A stretch of DNA of 64,000 bases, taken from positions 4,836,001 through 4,900,000 of the forward strand of contig JAPFFF010000006.1 of assembly GCA_039105265.1 (NCBI GenBank), in the 5' to 3' direction. Below, piece after piece: positions 39,601 to 47,863 of the stretch. The DNA comes from Tritrichomonas musculus. Taxonomy: Eukaryota > Parabasalia > Tritrichomonadida > Tritrichomonadidae. Both the position numbers and the translations under genes were made by a program. Under the pieces are notes generated by a model. That model worked only from the letters and a program-made list of their open reading frames with translations. It was not told where the DNA came from and searched no databases. Every line of letters begins with the position of its first letter. The stretch's first letter is position 1.

Positions 39601-40598
39601 ATATTGGTATTCATGACTGACATGTGATTTGAAAAGTCGGTGAAGTGATTATTGCAACCGATGTTGCACGAGAATGAGACCGCCAGCGAGTTTAATACAT
39701 TGTATACATGGGAAACAAAAGGCGAACGTGGGAAGGAGCAAAAATTGAATGGAACCGCCGGAACCGTGCTCGGATGGACGAAGGTCTCAGGGAGGAGCAC
39801 CTTCTGGCTGAGTTCTGCATCTGAAGCAGGTACTGCCGGGCGGTTTCGGTCGAGTATTGGTTGCCCATTCGAAATGATCATTTGTCCTCGGGCAACCAAT
39901 ACACCTTCAACTGACTTATCCTTTGCAAGGTAACTCAGAGGGGAACGGGCAGCCAGTGAAGGATCGCTCGTAATGACGAACCAAGAGGGGTTCTGACCAC
40001 CCTCTGGATTCGTCGGATTATAGTGTACTCCTGACTGCAGGAGTACCTCTGTCGTCCTTTGTGTATTAGGAACTATGAGATTTCTGGCGCAATTTGGTCG
40101 GCTCGTAGAATCACTTTGATGCGCATCTGATCTAAATTCTTCGGAATCTGAAAAGTCTGGGGAAACGTTGGAATCGCTCTGTGAGGTACTCCGTATGTTG
40201 ATAGGAGCAGGTCCAACCGGCGGGTGCCGCTGCTCCGTAGGATATGAAATTCGATCTGTGAGTGAGTATTGCGCGGGAAGATTATGAGGAACATTTGGAA
40301 CATATCGAGGCTGTGTATTTGATTGAGTTGTGTTCGGGGCAAACTGGTCCCCGTTTTGGTGCGTCTTTGAATTGATCTCTCTTGAGTTGCGAGATATTGG
40401 AGAAGTAGCGAGTTTGTTGTAATTTATATTGAAAGGGCTATCTACTGTACTAATTTGAGGCGAAAAACTGCGAAATTCGGGTGTTCCATTTCCATCATCA
40501 TCTGAAAAATTTCCACCAAAATCATCAATTTTGGTATCAATCGAATCAGCGTCGAGTGCTAATTCGGAAAATCTAGGTTTGGTCGTGCAAAAAAGCAT
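33618..40598 (-). CDS. LINE polyprotein, copy 2 (2326 aa)
   Basis: The same domain order and motifs as the protein of copy 1, including the YADD catalytic box, three zinc-finger motifs and the RPDVWWW endonuclease core. It is 18 residues shorter, exactly one repeat unit. Apart from the array I see only a few substitutions, for example V for A in VPFNFCS, H for R in FHYRT, E for V in WYNEAIN and Q for H in LCQHKM. The reading frame is complete, so the element could be competent; activity is not shown by sequence. Confidence 0.93.
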   Translation of the reverse strand: MLFCTTKPRFSELALDADSIDTKIDDFGGNFSDDDGNGTPEFRSFSPQISTVDSPFNINYNKLATSPISRNSREINSKTHQNGDQFAPNTTQSNTQPRYVPNVPHNLPAQYSLTDRISYPTEQRHPPVGPAPINIRSTSQSDSNVSPDFSDSEEFRSDAHQSDSTSRPNCARNLIVPNTQRTTEVLLQSGVHYNPTNPEGGQNPSWFVITSDPSLAARSPLSYLAKDKSVEGVLVARGQMIISNGQPILDRNRPAVPASDAELSQKVLLPETFVHPSTVPAVPFNFCSFPRSPFVSHVYNVLNSLAVSFSCNIGCNNHFTDFSNHMSVMNTNMFNVNNSNSFTNNSFINNNISNYNVSHNNVNLVHHSVDVDNQTVESTAHVAHHSVDVDNRVVASMAHVAHHSVDVDNQIVASTAHVVHHNVDVDNQIVKSTAHVAHHSVDVDYQTVKSTALVANHSVDVDNQIVKSTAHVAHHAVDVDNQTVKSTAHVAHHAVDVDNQIVKSTAHVAHHAVDVDNQIVKSTAYVAHHAVDVDNQIVKSTAHVAHHAVDVDNQIVKSTAYVAHHAVDVDNQIVKSTAHVAHHAVDVDNQIVKSTAHVAHHAVDVDNRVVASTAHVTHHNVDVDNQTVTSTAHITHHSVGVDDRVVTSTAHIDHHQVVTKEKLFTSVIEVPKFVFEINEKVVPLFTLSGNHSLLNTFSNNNFLGSRTNSLGTQTTSNSSGTSSVVSGAEEFTDAHSHSEHSDHSDDDNHGGSDDNPSSPVGDNVSIDWIVSELAGVKTKTDMKSLIDILQVANIDTSPFANVSDVDTPIILLMYQKDRWLGVGQFYCPCCDKTFPTCASLSFHLKSTHTTNNIPLEQAAFEYIVGRKLRWKIDSPHLPPDAFHYRTIHVCPCSDCDYLVSRANSLSSHMGSSHQDMEALKREVGVFWAMSILHAKKHRKLLVASDVYHDLHGSLCMKCKDFVGRDKATVKQHTNRSHPQANVEGHRVQAIDISISVNWLSPETDDDEIREANTDLERIKIVRSENRVTQDDERQMPVQPRADESVDLQVMEDRRRGEDSRRRRRQAGFIPANERLPEAHLHSVSSSSEEDTHTIDEHPAHPASASIVDIESCLSKAENWKSRCMKEDDDFVHLPKLWGDRLAKHRKKFEEVFNSEVKDVLNWYNEAINLSDSLEKSSRMLLCEGMISKIILILRKSIRKFVRSARRGSDKIRRPHSLETPIQMKSASKFIAGIELLHSRIHITDEDLDQPQRNVIADIKEKLVRFLSQAPLEFSQLLGSGDLDSIDGLIYDEHYDERMKFIRAKLEELEILNNSPSSLGYKKFLQKFYAEDAKRTLDWFVLNDDTPECVVPVEDFENVYGSSWSDAAALGDDPDGVYTLQRRISSNNSDELKSLILNEEAILKAVRSRSNLSAVGCDGISNGVWKVGGSVTATIIKNVLCCMLDTGLFPEVLKMNKTVMLFKKGDPDDAHSWRPITITPTIYRMLMCHISRSLQTLNSKHRFISPSQKGFMRIPAGAAEHATVVDEMIHDAARNQKSLYITTIDFSDAFGSVPHKLIKKNLTDIGFDLSFVKTIINSYRDSSTKIISNNRRSNSICFRKGVKQGCPLSPTLFNICIEPLLARLNACKEDGYHWLDSATTVQAYADDIIVFSDSEVGMKNLLSVVEHFCSYAGDMKINCKKCHAFTYIAHNGSRSVLNDNFTIAGGRIDNISIQNNTTYLGLPIACKSSQRKHHVFRRIEDMTKDVIRITSSALRFTQAVDAIKRFVIPKIDYELMANTAPTNCLSRLDELIRGKLSKMIGAAGIPTAWFYTTKNDGGLYIQKLTDRQKALTIRLYIALMESNDKSIRDMVKASDEAEIIFRDATIDLTSPFLHLKVKDNGALDAKRNRGTSNILARCVKALHDANMGLILKDDMFTLKDLNSNVTYDVNTSNVVKHIMKVMSDRYYSDLCQHKMRGHTFTTLKNSPLSNYFMKPNALMADSVVRFAIKARTNTLMTASLAAHRNPQMSNRCTRCGQIETLNHILNGCKRCKHKFTKRHDEVVKVLCKYLTEKKRVIVHCNQSVRGRSNEHITGDSASLRPDVWWWDGDQLKIAEFTIPYGMLSGDDDESTLVIRRREKLNKYQKLVDDCKNQLNCNVSLFVFIVSSLGAIPDDTINELKKVTVTTKDALKLAGRMVAAALRESMILYIDTKIKKRVNDNNEDEDNDNDNDNGNDYDNDVENVNVLDTDGDDDSNDLNDTSSNVTDGESADDEYNSVNILDDEEWRELIDASADVDRSGPPSELDTTDDETDVLENPGTTPLWNQTQGADPASATEEEGVQHSSSEF
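38633..39498 (-). repeat. 54-bp coding minisatellite in LINE copy 2 (about 16 units)
   Basis: The same 18-residue unit as in copy 1. The order of unit variants differs in the middle of the array while both edges match, pointing to recombination or slippage after the copies separated. Confidence 0.92.
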
Positions 40599-40620
40599 AT
40601 ATGAAAACTAAAAAAAAAAT

Positions 40621-40634
40621 CTCCTCCCGTGTGG
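40621..40634 (-). repeat. tRNA-Asn 3'-end target copy (site 4)
   Basis: CCACACGGGAGGAG on the minus strand, then A and T10 (40620-40610). It is the junction between relic A (3' side) and LINE copy 2 (5' side). Confidence 0.88.
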
Positions 40635-41691
40635 TTTAAATGTTTATTAAATGCTTTAAGAGTTTTGCGATTAAGCAATTAATAAAAAAGCTAGGCATAA
40701 GCTTTAAGAAAAAAAAAGAAAATAAAAGGAAAAAGGTAAAACTTGAAGTTAAAAGGTCCAAAAAGACTTCAAGTAATGAGTCAGACTTGGAATAAACGGT
40801 CGCCAAAAATGATCATTGAGCAACACAGATCATTCTGAGGACGGGTTGTGTTACAAACCAGCGATGGTTTCCGAGTCTGATGTAAAACAACTCGTCTAAA
40901 GAACAAAGAACTTGAAACAATGCAACAATGTAACAATGTAAATGAGGATATCAGATTGAGATCTGAAAATGAGGAACAATGAGTAACGGATAAAACAATT
41001 GAACAAGAACTTAAATGAGAGAACGAACGGGCTCATTGAGCGCCCTTCAGTAGAGTCACGCGACATGTGTCAGGCAGCATCTTGCGGAGATCCTTTACCG
41101 TAGACGCTTGTTGACTGCTGTCTTTTGATTCTTTCATCAAGGCAGTGTGATCATTGAAATCACAAGCAGACTCACTGAAAGATGACTCCATATATAAAAA
41201 TGAATAAACTAAAAGAGTAAAAATAAGTAGCAATTTACTTCGATCTGTCCGTGAGAATCGTCTTCATACTGTATAACGCCTTGTATATTTGAGAAAATTG
41301 AGAGAGATTGTAAAATGAGAATGGAGTCACGAAAAGTAGGAAACCGAGGGAACAGAAAGGCGCGATCGAAGGAAACTGGAATAAACAAAGTGAGAAGAAA
41401 GAGTATAATAACATTAGAGTAAGTTTTGAGAGGTATATTTGAAATTGCATATAACTGATTGAGTATGATATATAACGTTAAGAGCTGAGATTGATAATAT
41501 GAGATAAGAAACAACAGTATAATATTGTGGTAAGTCCAGTGGTCGGACTTTGTGAGGTGACCCTACATATAATTGAAATCAGTTTGGAAAATTCGGACGA
41601 AACATCGATCTGAGGGCACCATACGAATCAGCTCAGTGCACTGATTACGAATATCTAGTTATTGCCTGCGTAAACCTCGAAAATAAAAATG
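40635..41691 (-). mobile_element. Short element at the tRNA-Asn site (relic A, possibly non-autonomous)
   Basis: About 1.06 kb lying between the tRNA terminator and target site 4. Its minus-strand start contains ACTAGATATTCG-AATCAG and a later GCTGATTC, matching the first codons of the split LINE (26240-26275). Its end, TTTAATAAAC followed by six to seven bases and the target, matches the LINE 3' tails. The interior shares blocks with relic B (for example ATAACGTTAAGAGCTGAGATTGA near 41470-41495). The longest minus frame (41033-41233) is short and has no domain. It looks like a LINE-derived short element that could be moved in trans by the LINE machinery; this is inference. Confidence 0.55.
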
Positions 41692-41700
41692 AAAAAAAAA
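41692..41700 (-). terminator. RNA polymerase III terminator of tRNA-Asn
   Basis: A run of nine T on the minus strand, one base after the discriminator base of the tRNA gene. The same run follows the other four target copies. Confidence 0.8.
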
Positions 41701-41701
41701 T

Positions 41702-41775
41702 CTCCTCCCGTGTGGATCGAACACACGACTTCCAGATTAACAGTCTGACACTCTAACCAACTGAGTTAGGGAGGA
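41702..41775 (-). tRNA. tRNA-Asn (anticodon GTT)
   Basis: A 74-nt cloverleaf without an intron. The acceptor stem TCCTCCC pairs with GGGAGGA, and the discriminator base is G. The D arm ACTC...GAGT lies in the A-box region (TAACTCAGTTGG). The anticodon arm is TCAGA-CTGTTAA-TCTGG with anticodon GTT. The T arm GTGTG-TTCGATC-CACAC contains box B (GTTCGATCC). The gene is complete, and it is the source of the target sequence repeated at the four sites to its left. Confidence 0.97.
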
Positions 41776-42188
41776 AGTCTACTTTATGAAGTAAGTTTAA
41801 AAATATATAAAAAACATATAAATATGAAAAAGTTTACTAAGAAAACATTCAATGAATTTAAAAATATCTTTCAATATTTTCAAAGGCATTATTCAATATT
41901 GAGATTTTATAATATTTAAGAGATTTAAATATTCGAAAGAATAATTTTAGCAAAATACTGTATTAATAGTTCGCGCCTATAATAAAAATAAATTATGGTT
42001 AATTTTAATTTATATGGCTAATTATCCTTCAATCGGAAATGTTTTAAAAAGAATCAAAAGATATTTCAAACATGTAGCAAAAATACATTTTTATCACATT
42101 TAATTAAAAACCCAAAGAGCTATATTCTAGGAAAAGAAAAAAGTGCACTATATATAAAATTATAATTTTATAAACCAAAAGAGTATGT
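41776..42188. other. Intergenic, no gene seen
   Basis: AT-rich sequence between the tRNA gene and the ribosomal protein gene. I see no reading frame, RNA gene or element in it. Confidence 0.6.
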
Positions 42189-42668
42189 TTATTGATTTGG
42201 AATTTGGAGTTCGCCATTTGTGATCTTCTTTTGAATAGCTTTTGGATTTTGTCCATCAACACGGGCACCCATGGCTTGTGCAGTTCCAAGTACTTCTTTA
42301 ACTGTACCAGCAAGAGTTTTAGACATGGACTTGAATTGCATTTGTCTTGCGATATCAATAATTGTGTCAATTGATAAGTCTCCGCTATGCTTAACATTCT
42401 TTGTCTTCTTACGATCACGGTGTGGTTCTTGAAGAGCGTGAATAAGTAATGTTGATGTCGATGGAAGGATTGTGATTGTTGGTTGACGGTCAACAATTTT
42501 AATTTGGACTGAGCAGCGATATCCTTTGTAAGCTTCTGTGGCTTTAGCGACTTGTTGACCAACTTGACCGGAGTTGACACCGAGTGGACCTAAACGAGGA
42601 GCGAGCTTTGCAGTAACACCGGATTCGCCACCCCAAACACGAACTTTGATGATAACCTCGTTAGACAT
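42189..42668 (-). CDS. RPL12: 60S ribosomal protein L12 (uL11)
   Basis: A 159-aa protein of the GTPase-associated centre of the large subunit, where it binds 28S rRNA near the P-stalk. Family features are AKLAPRLGPLGVNSGQVGQQ near the N-terminus, the IKIVDRQPTITILPST strand region, HSGDLSIDTIIDIARQM in the rRNA-binding domain and LGTAQAMGARVDGQNP near the end. The length is close to that of other eukaryotic L12 proteins (about 165). Upstream of the ATG the minus strand has CAACGGTTTGG and then GGCCTTTCTTG, which resemble the Myb-type and CCTTT core promoter motifs described for Trichomonas vaginalis genes. Confidence 0.97.
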   Translation of the reverse strand: MSNEVIIKVRVWGGESGVTAKLAPRLGPLGVNSGQVGQQVAKATEAYKGYRCSVQIKIVDRQPTITILPSTSTLLIHALQEPHRDRKKTKNVKHSGDLSIDTIIDIARQMQFKSMSKTLAGTVKEVLGTAQAMGARVDGQNPKAIQKKITNGELQIPNQ

Positions 42669-43788
42669 AATTCAAGAAAGGCCATTCCAAACCGTTGAAA
42701 ATTGTGAGATTATCAAATTTAAATGGTTTATAAATTTTTTTAACTCAATTATTAGATCATCGATTTATGATATTTTCAAGAATATACTTTGCTAAATTAT
42801 AAAGTTCACCAGTTTTCATTTTAATTTTGAGTCTGGTTAATTTTATTCGTGCTTCTTTCAAAAGTTACTATATTATGAATGAAAATAAATACAATTATTA
42901 GTTACAAAACTCGAAAATATCAACAAGATTATATCTCAAAACTCATGTAAATAATGAAACAGAATATCTGGAAATAGATATTATTTTCTTATCATATCAA
43001 TATTTGAATTATTTCAAAGTCATACTACTTTCTTTTCTCCTTATTGAAACTAAAAATGATGTTAAATATTTATTTAATAAATTCTACAACAATTTGCAAA
43101 ATAGTTTGAAAGTCTATGAAACTTTGAACATTTGTAAATTGTTTGTTAAGATAATGAAAACGAATGTTGCGAGCGATATTTGCTATCAAATCATAAATAC
43201 CAAAAATGTTAATGTATATGATCATATATTTTGATTCTAGAATAAAACAATTGAAAATATGGTAAAATTTGTGATTGAATAAAACTCTGTGCTATTTTTA
43301 TGCACTTCTACAAGTGTAAATGATCAACTATTATTGAATAAAACAAAAGAACGGACAATTTTTTTTATTTTATTATTAGAATTAAAATTTATAATCAACA
43401 ATATTGTTTTAAGATAAAAAACTAGTCGTAATAGATGATTCATGTTTTTTGACTTTCGGTCCAAACCGTTCACATCGCTCAATATTACAAATTAACTTCG
43501 TACTCATGTTGGCAACACTCAACTTCTATAATAAGTGCTATTTTGATAACATAATGGATCCTTTAGAAATGAATGAAAAGTGATAGTCAGAAATGAAACA
43601 TCAGTGACTTCATTTATCGAATCATGCAATATATTATATAATAAAATTAATACTACTTTTTATGAATCCCTTTTCATTTATGTTTTATTGTGTTGAAGTT
43701 TTGTTGTACGTTATAATTTCAATTTTTGAGATTGTTTATTTTGTTCGTTATAAAGATTTTGAATTTTTAGGTAGCTTAAGCAGAACAT
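42669..43788. other. Intergenic, 1.1 kb
   Basis: Very AT-rich. A 76-codon plus-strand frame near 43004-43234 has no ATG at its beginning and no domain; it could be a decayed remnant of a trichomonad repeat protein, but I cannot support that. This interval should hold the divergent promoters of the L12 and CFAP58 genes. Confidence 0.5.
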
Positions 43789-46392
43789 ATGACAACAAAC
43801 TCAACACAGCAATCTTCTGTTTCTGATGCCCAGCAGCAGCTAGCCGAGTTCAGCCAAACTATTTTCACTGATCTTCAGCACGATTTCCATGAACTTAACC
43901 ATGAAATATCGAAAGACTCACCACTTGAGCCTTTCCGTCACGAATACGCTAAATTATTTGGTATTTTACAAAAATCTATGACTAATCAAGCTCGTTATAT
44001 AGAAAAGTGCCGCGTTTTAGAATCTGAAATTGTTGGTAATAAAGCAAAAGTTCGAACAGTTTCAAAGCTTAGCGAAGAAGATTCCCGTTCAATTGCAAAT
44101 TTAAATGACGAGCGAGATAAAAAGCAAGCAATATTAAACGATAACCAAGTTATTTTAAAAGAAGCTATGGAAGAAAATGCAATGATTACATCCGAAATTA
44201 GTGGGTACGAAAGTGAACTTGAACAATGCGTAGCTGATGAAAGAGGACAAAAAGATTTTCTTAAGCAGCTTAAGGGACGTAGGATTGAGCTTGCTAAAGA
44301 AAATGAAGAGCTTGGAGCTCAAATACCTCAACTTCAAGATGCAAATAAAGCAGCAAACGATCGACTTGCAGCAAAAGAAAAAGAAATTACTGATTCATTT
44401 GCTGAATTAAAGAAAATTGAAGACATGCTTGAAGCTAAGCACAAAGAAGGTCAAATGGAGCAGCAAAGATTATTTGATTTAGAAAAGGATCGAGAAGCAA
44501 CAAGATTAAGACTCAAAGATACACAGCAAACTCTAAAAGAGAAGCTTACAGAAGTTAGCCAAGAGCAGGATGCAGTTCGTCAACTTGAAAAAAAAGTTCG
44601 AGATCAAAAGCGCCGTTTTGAAAGTGCAAAGCAAGACAAGGCAGAAGTTTCAGATAGGTGCCAAAAGCTCCAAAAGGACTTAGATAATTTAAATCAAACC
44701 ATTATTAATATTGAAGATGAAATTAGATCGAATGAACAATTGCAAGCCGAAAAAGAAAACGCTACCAAGCAATTACAACAGCAAACGCAGCAGAAAGAAG
44801 CTGAACGTGAAAATGCTAGAACTCATCAACAAGAGCTGCAAGACAAGTTCGAACAACTTCGAAAAGAAAGTGATGGTGTTCGAAATAATCTTGATGCAAC
44901 AGAGTCTAGAATCGATTCTCTCAGAAGAGAGGGAGAAATGACAAGAAAACAAATTGATGCATGCGCAAGAGAGGAAAATTCTAAAATGAAGAAAAAAGAA
45001 GGTGAAATACAAAAACAAAATGCAGCTGAAACACTTCTCCAACTTTACAAAAACCAGAGCCACAACATTGATTGCGAAATTTCAATTATTAAGACTCATT
45101 TACAAGATACTCAAAAGAAAATTTTTTCAATAGAAAACGATCGTGAGCATTACTCAGAAGAACTATCAACAGCTACATCACAGTATCTTCATGCGCAAGA
45201 TGTTCTCAAGGAAATTGAATCCAAAGTTCATCAAAAAAATCTCGAAATCATTGAAAGTGATAAAAAAGTTCATCAGCAACAAGCTCTTTATGAGCAAGTT
45301 CGTGGTGAGCGTGAAATTGCTGCCAAAAAGGTTAAAGAAGTTGAAGCCGAAATTAAACAACTCGAGTCAATGTTTGCGAGAATGAAATTTGCGATTGAGC
45401 AACACAAAGATGATATCAAGAGAAAGGACAAAGAACGCTTCCTTGATAAGCATGCTCTCGATAAAGTTAACGATGATGATGGCAGACTTCGTGAAAGGCT
45501 TACTGAAGTCCAAATCGATGCTCAAACTGCTCAACGAGCAATAATTGCACATGAAGGTGAATTAAGCAAGCTTGACCAAACAATTAAAGATGCAGAAACT
45601 CAATTAAATAGCGATGAGAAAAAGTTGTCGAACGTGAAGAAAGAACGTGACCATATGAGCAATCAAAACGTTCAAAAAGAAGTTGAACTTGGCCAGCTTC
45701 ATGAGAAGCTTGAAGTGATTAAAAATCAGTGCCACCGTGGCGAAATTGATTATGATACCAAAGAAATGGAAATTGCTAGAATTAGAGGCCAACTTCAAGC
45801 TGATCAAGAAAAACTCCAAGAACTTTCTAAAATTGATGGTCAACTTCGCGAGAAGAGAGAGACAATACATCAGATGCAAAAGGAACTCATGCAATTAAAA
45901 GCAGAAAGAGCTGCAATGGAAGAAGAATTAGCTATTCCAATCAATATCCATCGTTGGACTTTACTCGAATCTTCAGATCCCGCTCGTTTCGAGAAACTCA
46001 AAAGATATCAGGAATTGCAAGCTGATCTTGTTTCAAGGACGAAAGAAGTTAGCGATCTTCAAGAGCTCATCCAAGAGAAAGAAAGTCAGTATATGGAACT
46101 TTCAGCTTCATTGCGACGAAAACCAGGAATTGAAGTTGAACAAAGAGTTAATGAGTACAAAGGACGATGCAAAGAAGAAAGATTTAACTTGGATCAAATA
46201 ACTGCTCAGTTAGAAATGTACAGAGATGTCGCCAAAGAATACAGGAAAGAACTTGCTGATGTTCAGACTGAATTGATCAATGAAAGAACCAAATGGATTA
46301 GACAGAAAAAGAAGGATTTGAAGAGAAAACAAGAATTACAAGATCAACAGGCTGTTTTAGATGATCTTAATATCGGAATTACTCTTTCTTAA
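43789..46392 (+). CDS. CFAP58: CFAP58 (CCDC147) homologue, axonemal coiled-coil protein
   Basis: An 867-aa protein, almost entirely coiled coil, close to the length of vertebrate CFAP58 (about 870). The diagnostic part is near residues 717-745: INIHRWTLLESSDPARFEKL, followed by LQELIQEKESQYMEL and LRRKPGIEVEQRVNEYKG, then a coiled coil ending in a basic segment (RQKKKDLKRKQ). In other flagellates CFAP58 is an axonemal or flagellum-assembly protein needed for motility. The ATG at 43789 is the first in frame, and the N-terminus is short, polar and disordered. Confidence 0.9.
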   Translation: MTTNSTQQSSVSDAQQQLAEFSQTIFTDLQHDFHELNHEISKDSPLEPFRHEYAKLFGILQKSMTNQARYIEKCRVLESEIVGNKAKVRTVSKLSEEDSRSIANLNDERDKKQAILNDNQVILKEAMEENAMITSEISGYESELEQCVADERGQKDFLKQLKGRRIELAKENEELGAQIPQLQDANKAANDRLAAKEKEITDSFAELKKIEDMLEAKHKEGQMEQQRLFDLEKDREATRLRLKDTQQTLKEKLTEVSQEQDAVRQLEKKVRDQKRRFESAKQDKAEVSDRCQKLQKDLDNLNQTIINIEDEIRSNEQLQAEKENATKQLQQQTQQKEAERENARTHQQELQDKFEQLRKESDGVRNNLDATESRIDSLRREGEMTRKQIDACAREENSKMKKKEGEIQKQNAAETLLQLYKNQSHNIDCEISIIKTHLQDTQKKIFSIENDREHYSEELSTATSQYLHAQDVLKEIESKVHQKNLEIIESDKKVHQQQALYEQVRGEREIAAKKVKEVEAEIKQLESMFARMKFAIEQHKDDIKRKDKERFLDKHALDKVNDDDGRLRERLTEVQIDAQTAQRAIIAHEGELSKLDQTIKDAETQLNSDEKKLSNVKKERDHMSNQNVQKEVELGQLHEKLEVIKNQCHRGEIDYDTKEMEIARIRGQLQADQEKLQELSKIDGQLREKRETIHQMQKELMQLKAERAAMEEELAIPINIHRWTLLESSDPARFEKLKRYQELQADLVSRTKEVSDLQELIQEKESQYMELSASLRRKPGIEVEQRVNEYKGRCKEERFNLDQITAQLEMYRDVAKEYRKELADVQTELINERTKWIRQKKKDLKRKQELQDQQAVLDDLNIGITLS

Positions 46393-46873
46393 GAGATGAT
46401 TTGTTTGATGTTTTTCTTATCTTTTTTAATATCATTTTTTCTGATGTCTGTTTAAAAATTTTACCATATTTATATAGTTTTTGGTCTAGTATCGACTTTA
46501 TTTTAATTTTGGTGAAAGTCTATTCATCTAATTTTTTATTTAATTCATTTCATTTTCTTCAATATTCATCAATATTGCACATTTTTGGGAAATGCGAAAT
46601 ACTTTTTATAATCAATCTTTTCATAAATTTTCTAAATAAAAAATTATATCAAATATTTGATGGATAAATGAAATTGTATTATTAAAAAAAAAAAAAATAT
46701 TAATATTTATCAACAAATTCTACTTCATGTGAGCTATTTCAAGATTTATTTTGAAATCTGTTATATCTATCTTATGATATTCACGCAAAGTAATATGATA
46801 GAATGCATATTGAAAATTTGAAGCCTTTTTGACCATAACGATTGATGATAAAAGTTTGTTTAAAATAAAAAAA
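46393..46873. other. Intergenic, with 5' region of the ankyrin gene
   Basis: AT-rich, with an A-run near 46684-46697. The motif GCCTTTTTGACC at about 46823-46834, followed by ATAACGATTG, lies about 45 bp before the ATG of the next gene and resembles trichomonad core promoter motifs. No gene seen. Confidence 0.5.
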
Positions 46874-47863
46874 ATGGAAGGATTAAAACAATCTATTAAT
46901 GCAGACTCGCCTCAATTAATCTCTAATCTTCCACAAATCAAAATGTTAATAACACATTTCATCTCGATTCCAGGTAATTATTGCTCACCAAGCAATCCAT
47001 CAAACCAAGGAACATACCAATACATTTTTAACGATCCTTCACCAGCGCAATATGCTATTATTCAAGATAAACCAAAAGCATTAGAAGCATTAATTAATTT
47101 AAGCTGCCACCCTTCGTCTAAATTTAAAACCAATACTTTTTTTGGTCTTCCAATAGATGATATATTTACTCCAAAAGCATTTTCGACAAATTGTAAGTTA
47201 CCTCTTTTAAATCTGGCTGTTCGTGTTAATAATTTTAGATGTTTAAAGATATTAGTTGAATATTTAAAAGAGAATAAGCATACAATTGATACAACAGATA
47301 GAGACAATCATACCCCCCTTCTTGAAGCAGTTTTAAATTCAAATTCTGAACTAACGCTTTATCTACTTAGAGAGGGAGCAGATCCTCTTTTTACTCCAAC
47401 AAACAGTGTCAAAAGCAATATTTCAAACTGCAGTAGCAGTCCTCCACTCGGGCGTCCACTCATGAGTGCTCTATTCGCTACTCCTGAACTTTTCCTTTAT
47501 ATGGTTCAAACTCTAAAAGATATGAAACAAAATGAAAAATATGAAGTTCTTTTCACCGAAAAATATAATCCAACAACATTTCAAATTGTACCTCAAGGCA
47601 ATGGTGGAAAGCCTCTTCAAGAGATTTTAGCTAATAGACAAGATCTGGCGTTATCGAGAAAAGTTTTTCAGCACATCTTAGAAAATAAAGAAATAAATAT
47701 TGCTTCTGCAATTTCGGGAGCTAAAAATTCTATTAATCCGCAACAAATCACAATACCCGTTGAATTATGCAATCAATGCCATAAAAATCCGTCATGCTGC
47801 GTTTGCCCAGAATGCGGGAAACATTTATGTCCTTTGCATGAGGTTGATCATGATTGTAAATAA
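46874..47863 (+). CDS. Ankyrin-repeat protein with C-terminal AN1-like zinc finger, 329 aa
   Basis: It starts at the ATG at 46874; the frame is open upstream to 46829 but without an ATG. Ankyrin-like repeats occupy the middle (LPLLNLAVRVNNFRCLKILVEYL; DRDNHTPLLEAVLNSNSEL; YLLREGADPL). The last 35 residues form a cysteine/histidine cluster: CNQC, CCVCPEC, CPLHEVDHDC, spaced like an AN1-type or B-box-like zinc-binding domain. Ankyrin proteins are abundant in trichomonads. A ubiquitin- or protein-binding role is plausible from the domains, but the target is unknown. Confidence 0.75.
   Translation: MEGLKQSINADSPQLISNLPQIKMLITHFISIPGNYCSPSNPSNQGTYQYIFNDPSPAQYAIIQDKPKALEALINLSCHPSSKFKTNTFFGLPIDDIFTPKAFSTNCKLPLLNLAVRVNNFRCLKILVEYLKENKHTIDTTDRDNHTPLLEAVLNSNSELTLYLLREGADPLFTPTNSVKSNISNCSSSPPLGRPLMSALFATPELFLYMVQTLKDMKQNEKYEVLFTEKYNPTTFQIVPQGNGGKPLQEILANRQDLALSRKVFQHILENKEINIASAISGAKNSINPQQITIPVELCNQCHKNPSCCVCPECGKHLCPLHEVDHDCK

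Larger units (their letters stand above)
33511..40609 (-). mobile_element. Full-length tRNA-Asn-targeted LINE, copy 2
   Basis: Head to tail with copy 1 and almost identical over its whole length, including the 3' UTR. It is bounded by target copies at 40621-40634 (5' side) and 33497-33510 (3' side). It differs from copy 1 by one 54-bp unit and scattered single-base changes. The shared sequence implies a common recent source, or one copy giving rise to the other. Confidence 0.93.

Noticed and set aside
1208-40609. LTR retrotransposon interpretation of the head-to-tail array
   Set aside because: The repeats at the junctions are 14-nt tRNA target copies, not LTRs. The ORF has a YADD reverse transcriptase with an RPD...E endonuclease and no protease, RNase H or retroviral-type integrase, so these are non-LTR elements.
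43004-43234. 76-codon plus-strand frame in the L12-CFAP58 intergenic region
   Set aside because: No ATG at its start, no domain, and the composition matches AT-rich spacer.
46401-46667. 88-codon Phe/Ile-rich plus-strand frame after CFAP58
   Set aside because: AT-rich spacer translated; low complexity, no start context and no recognisable domain.
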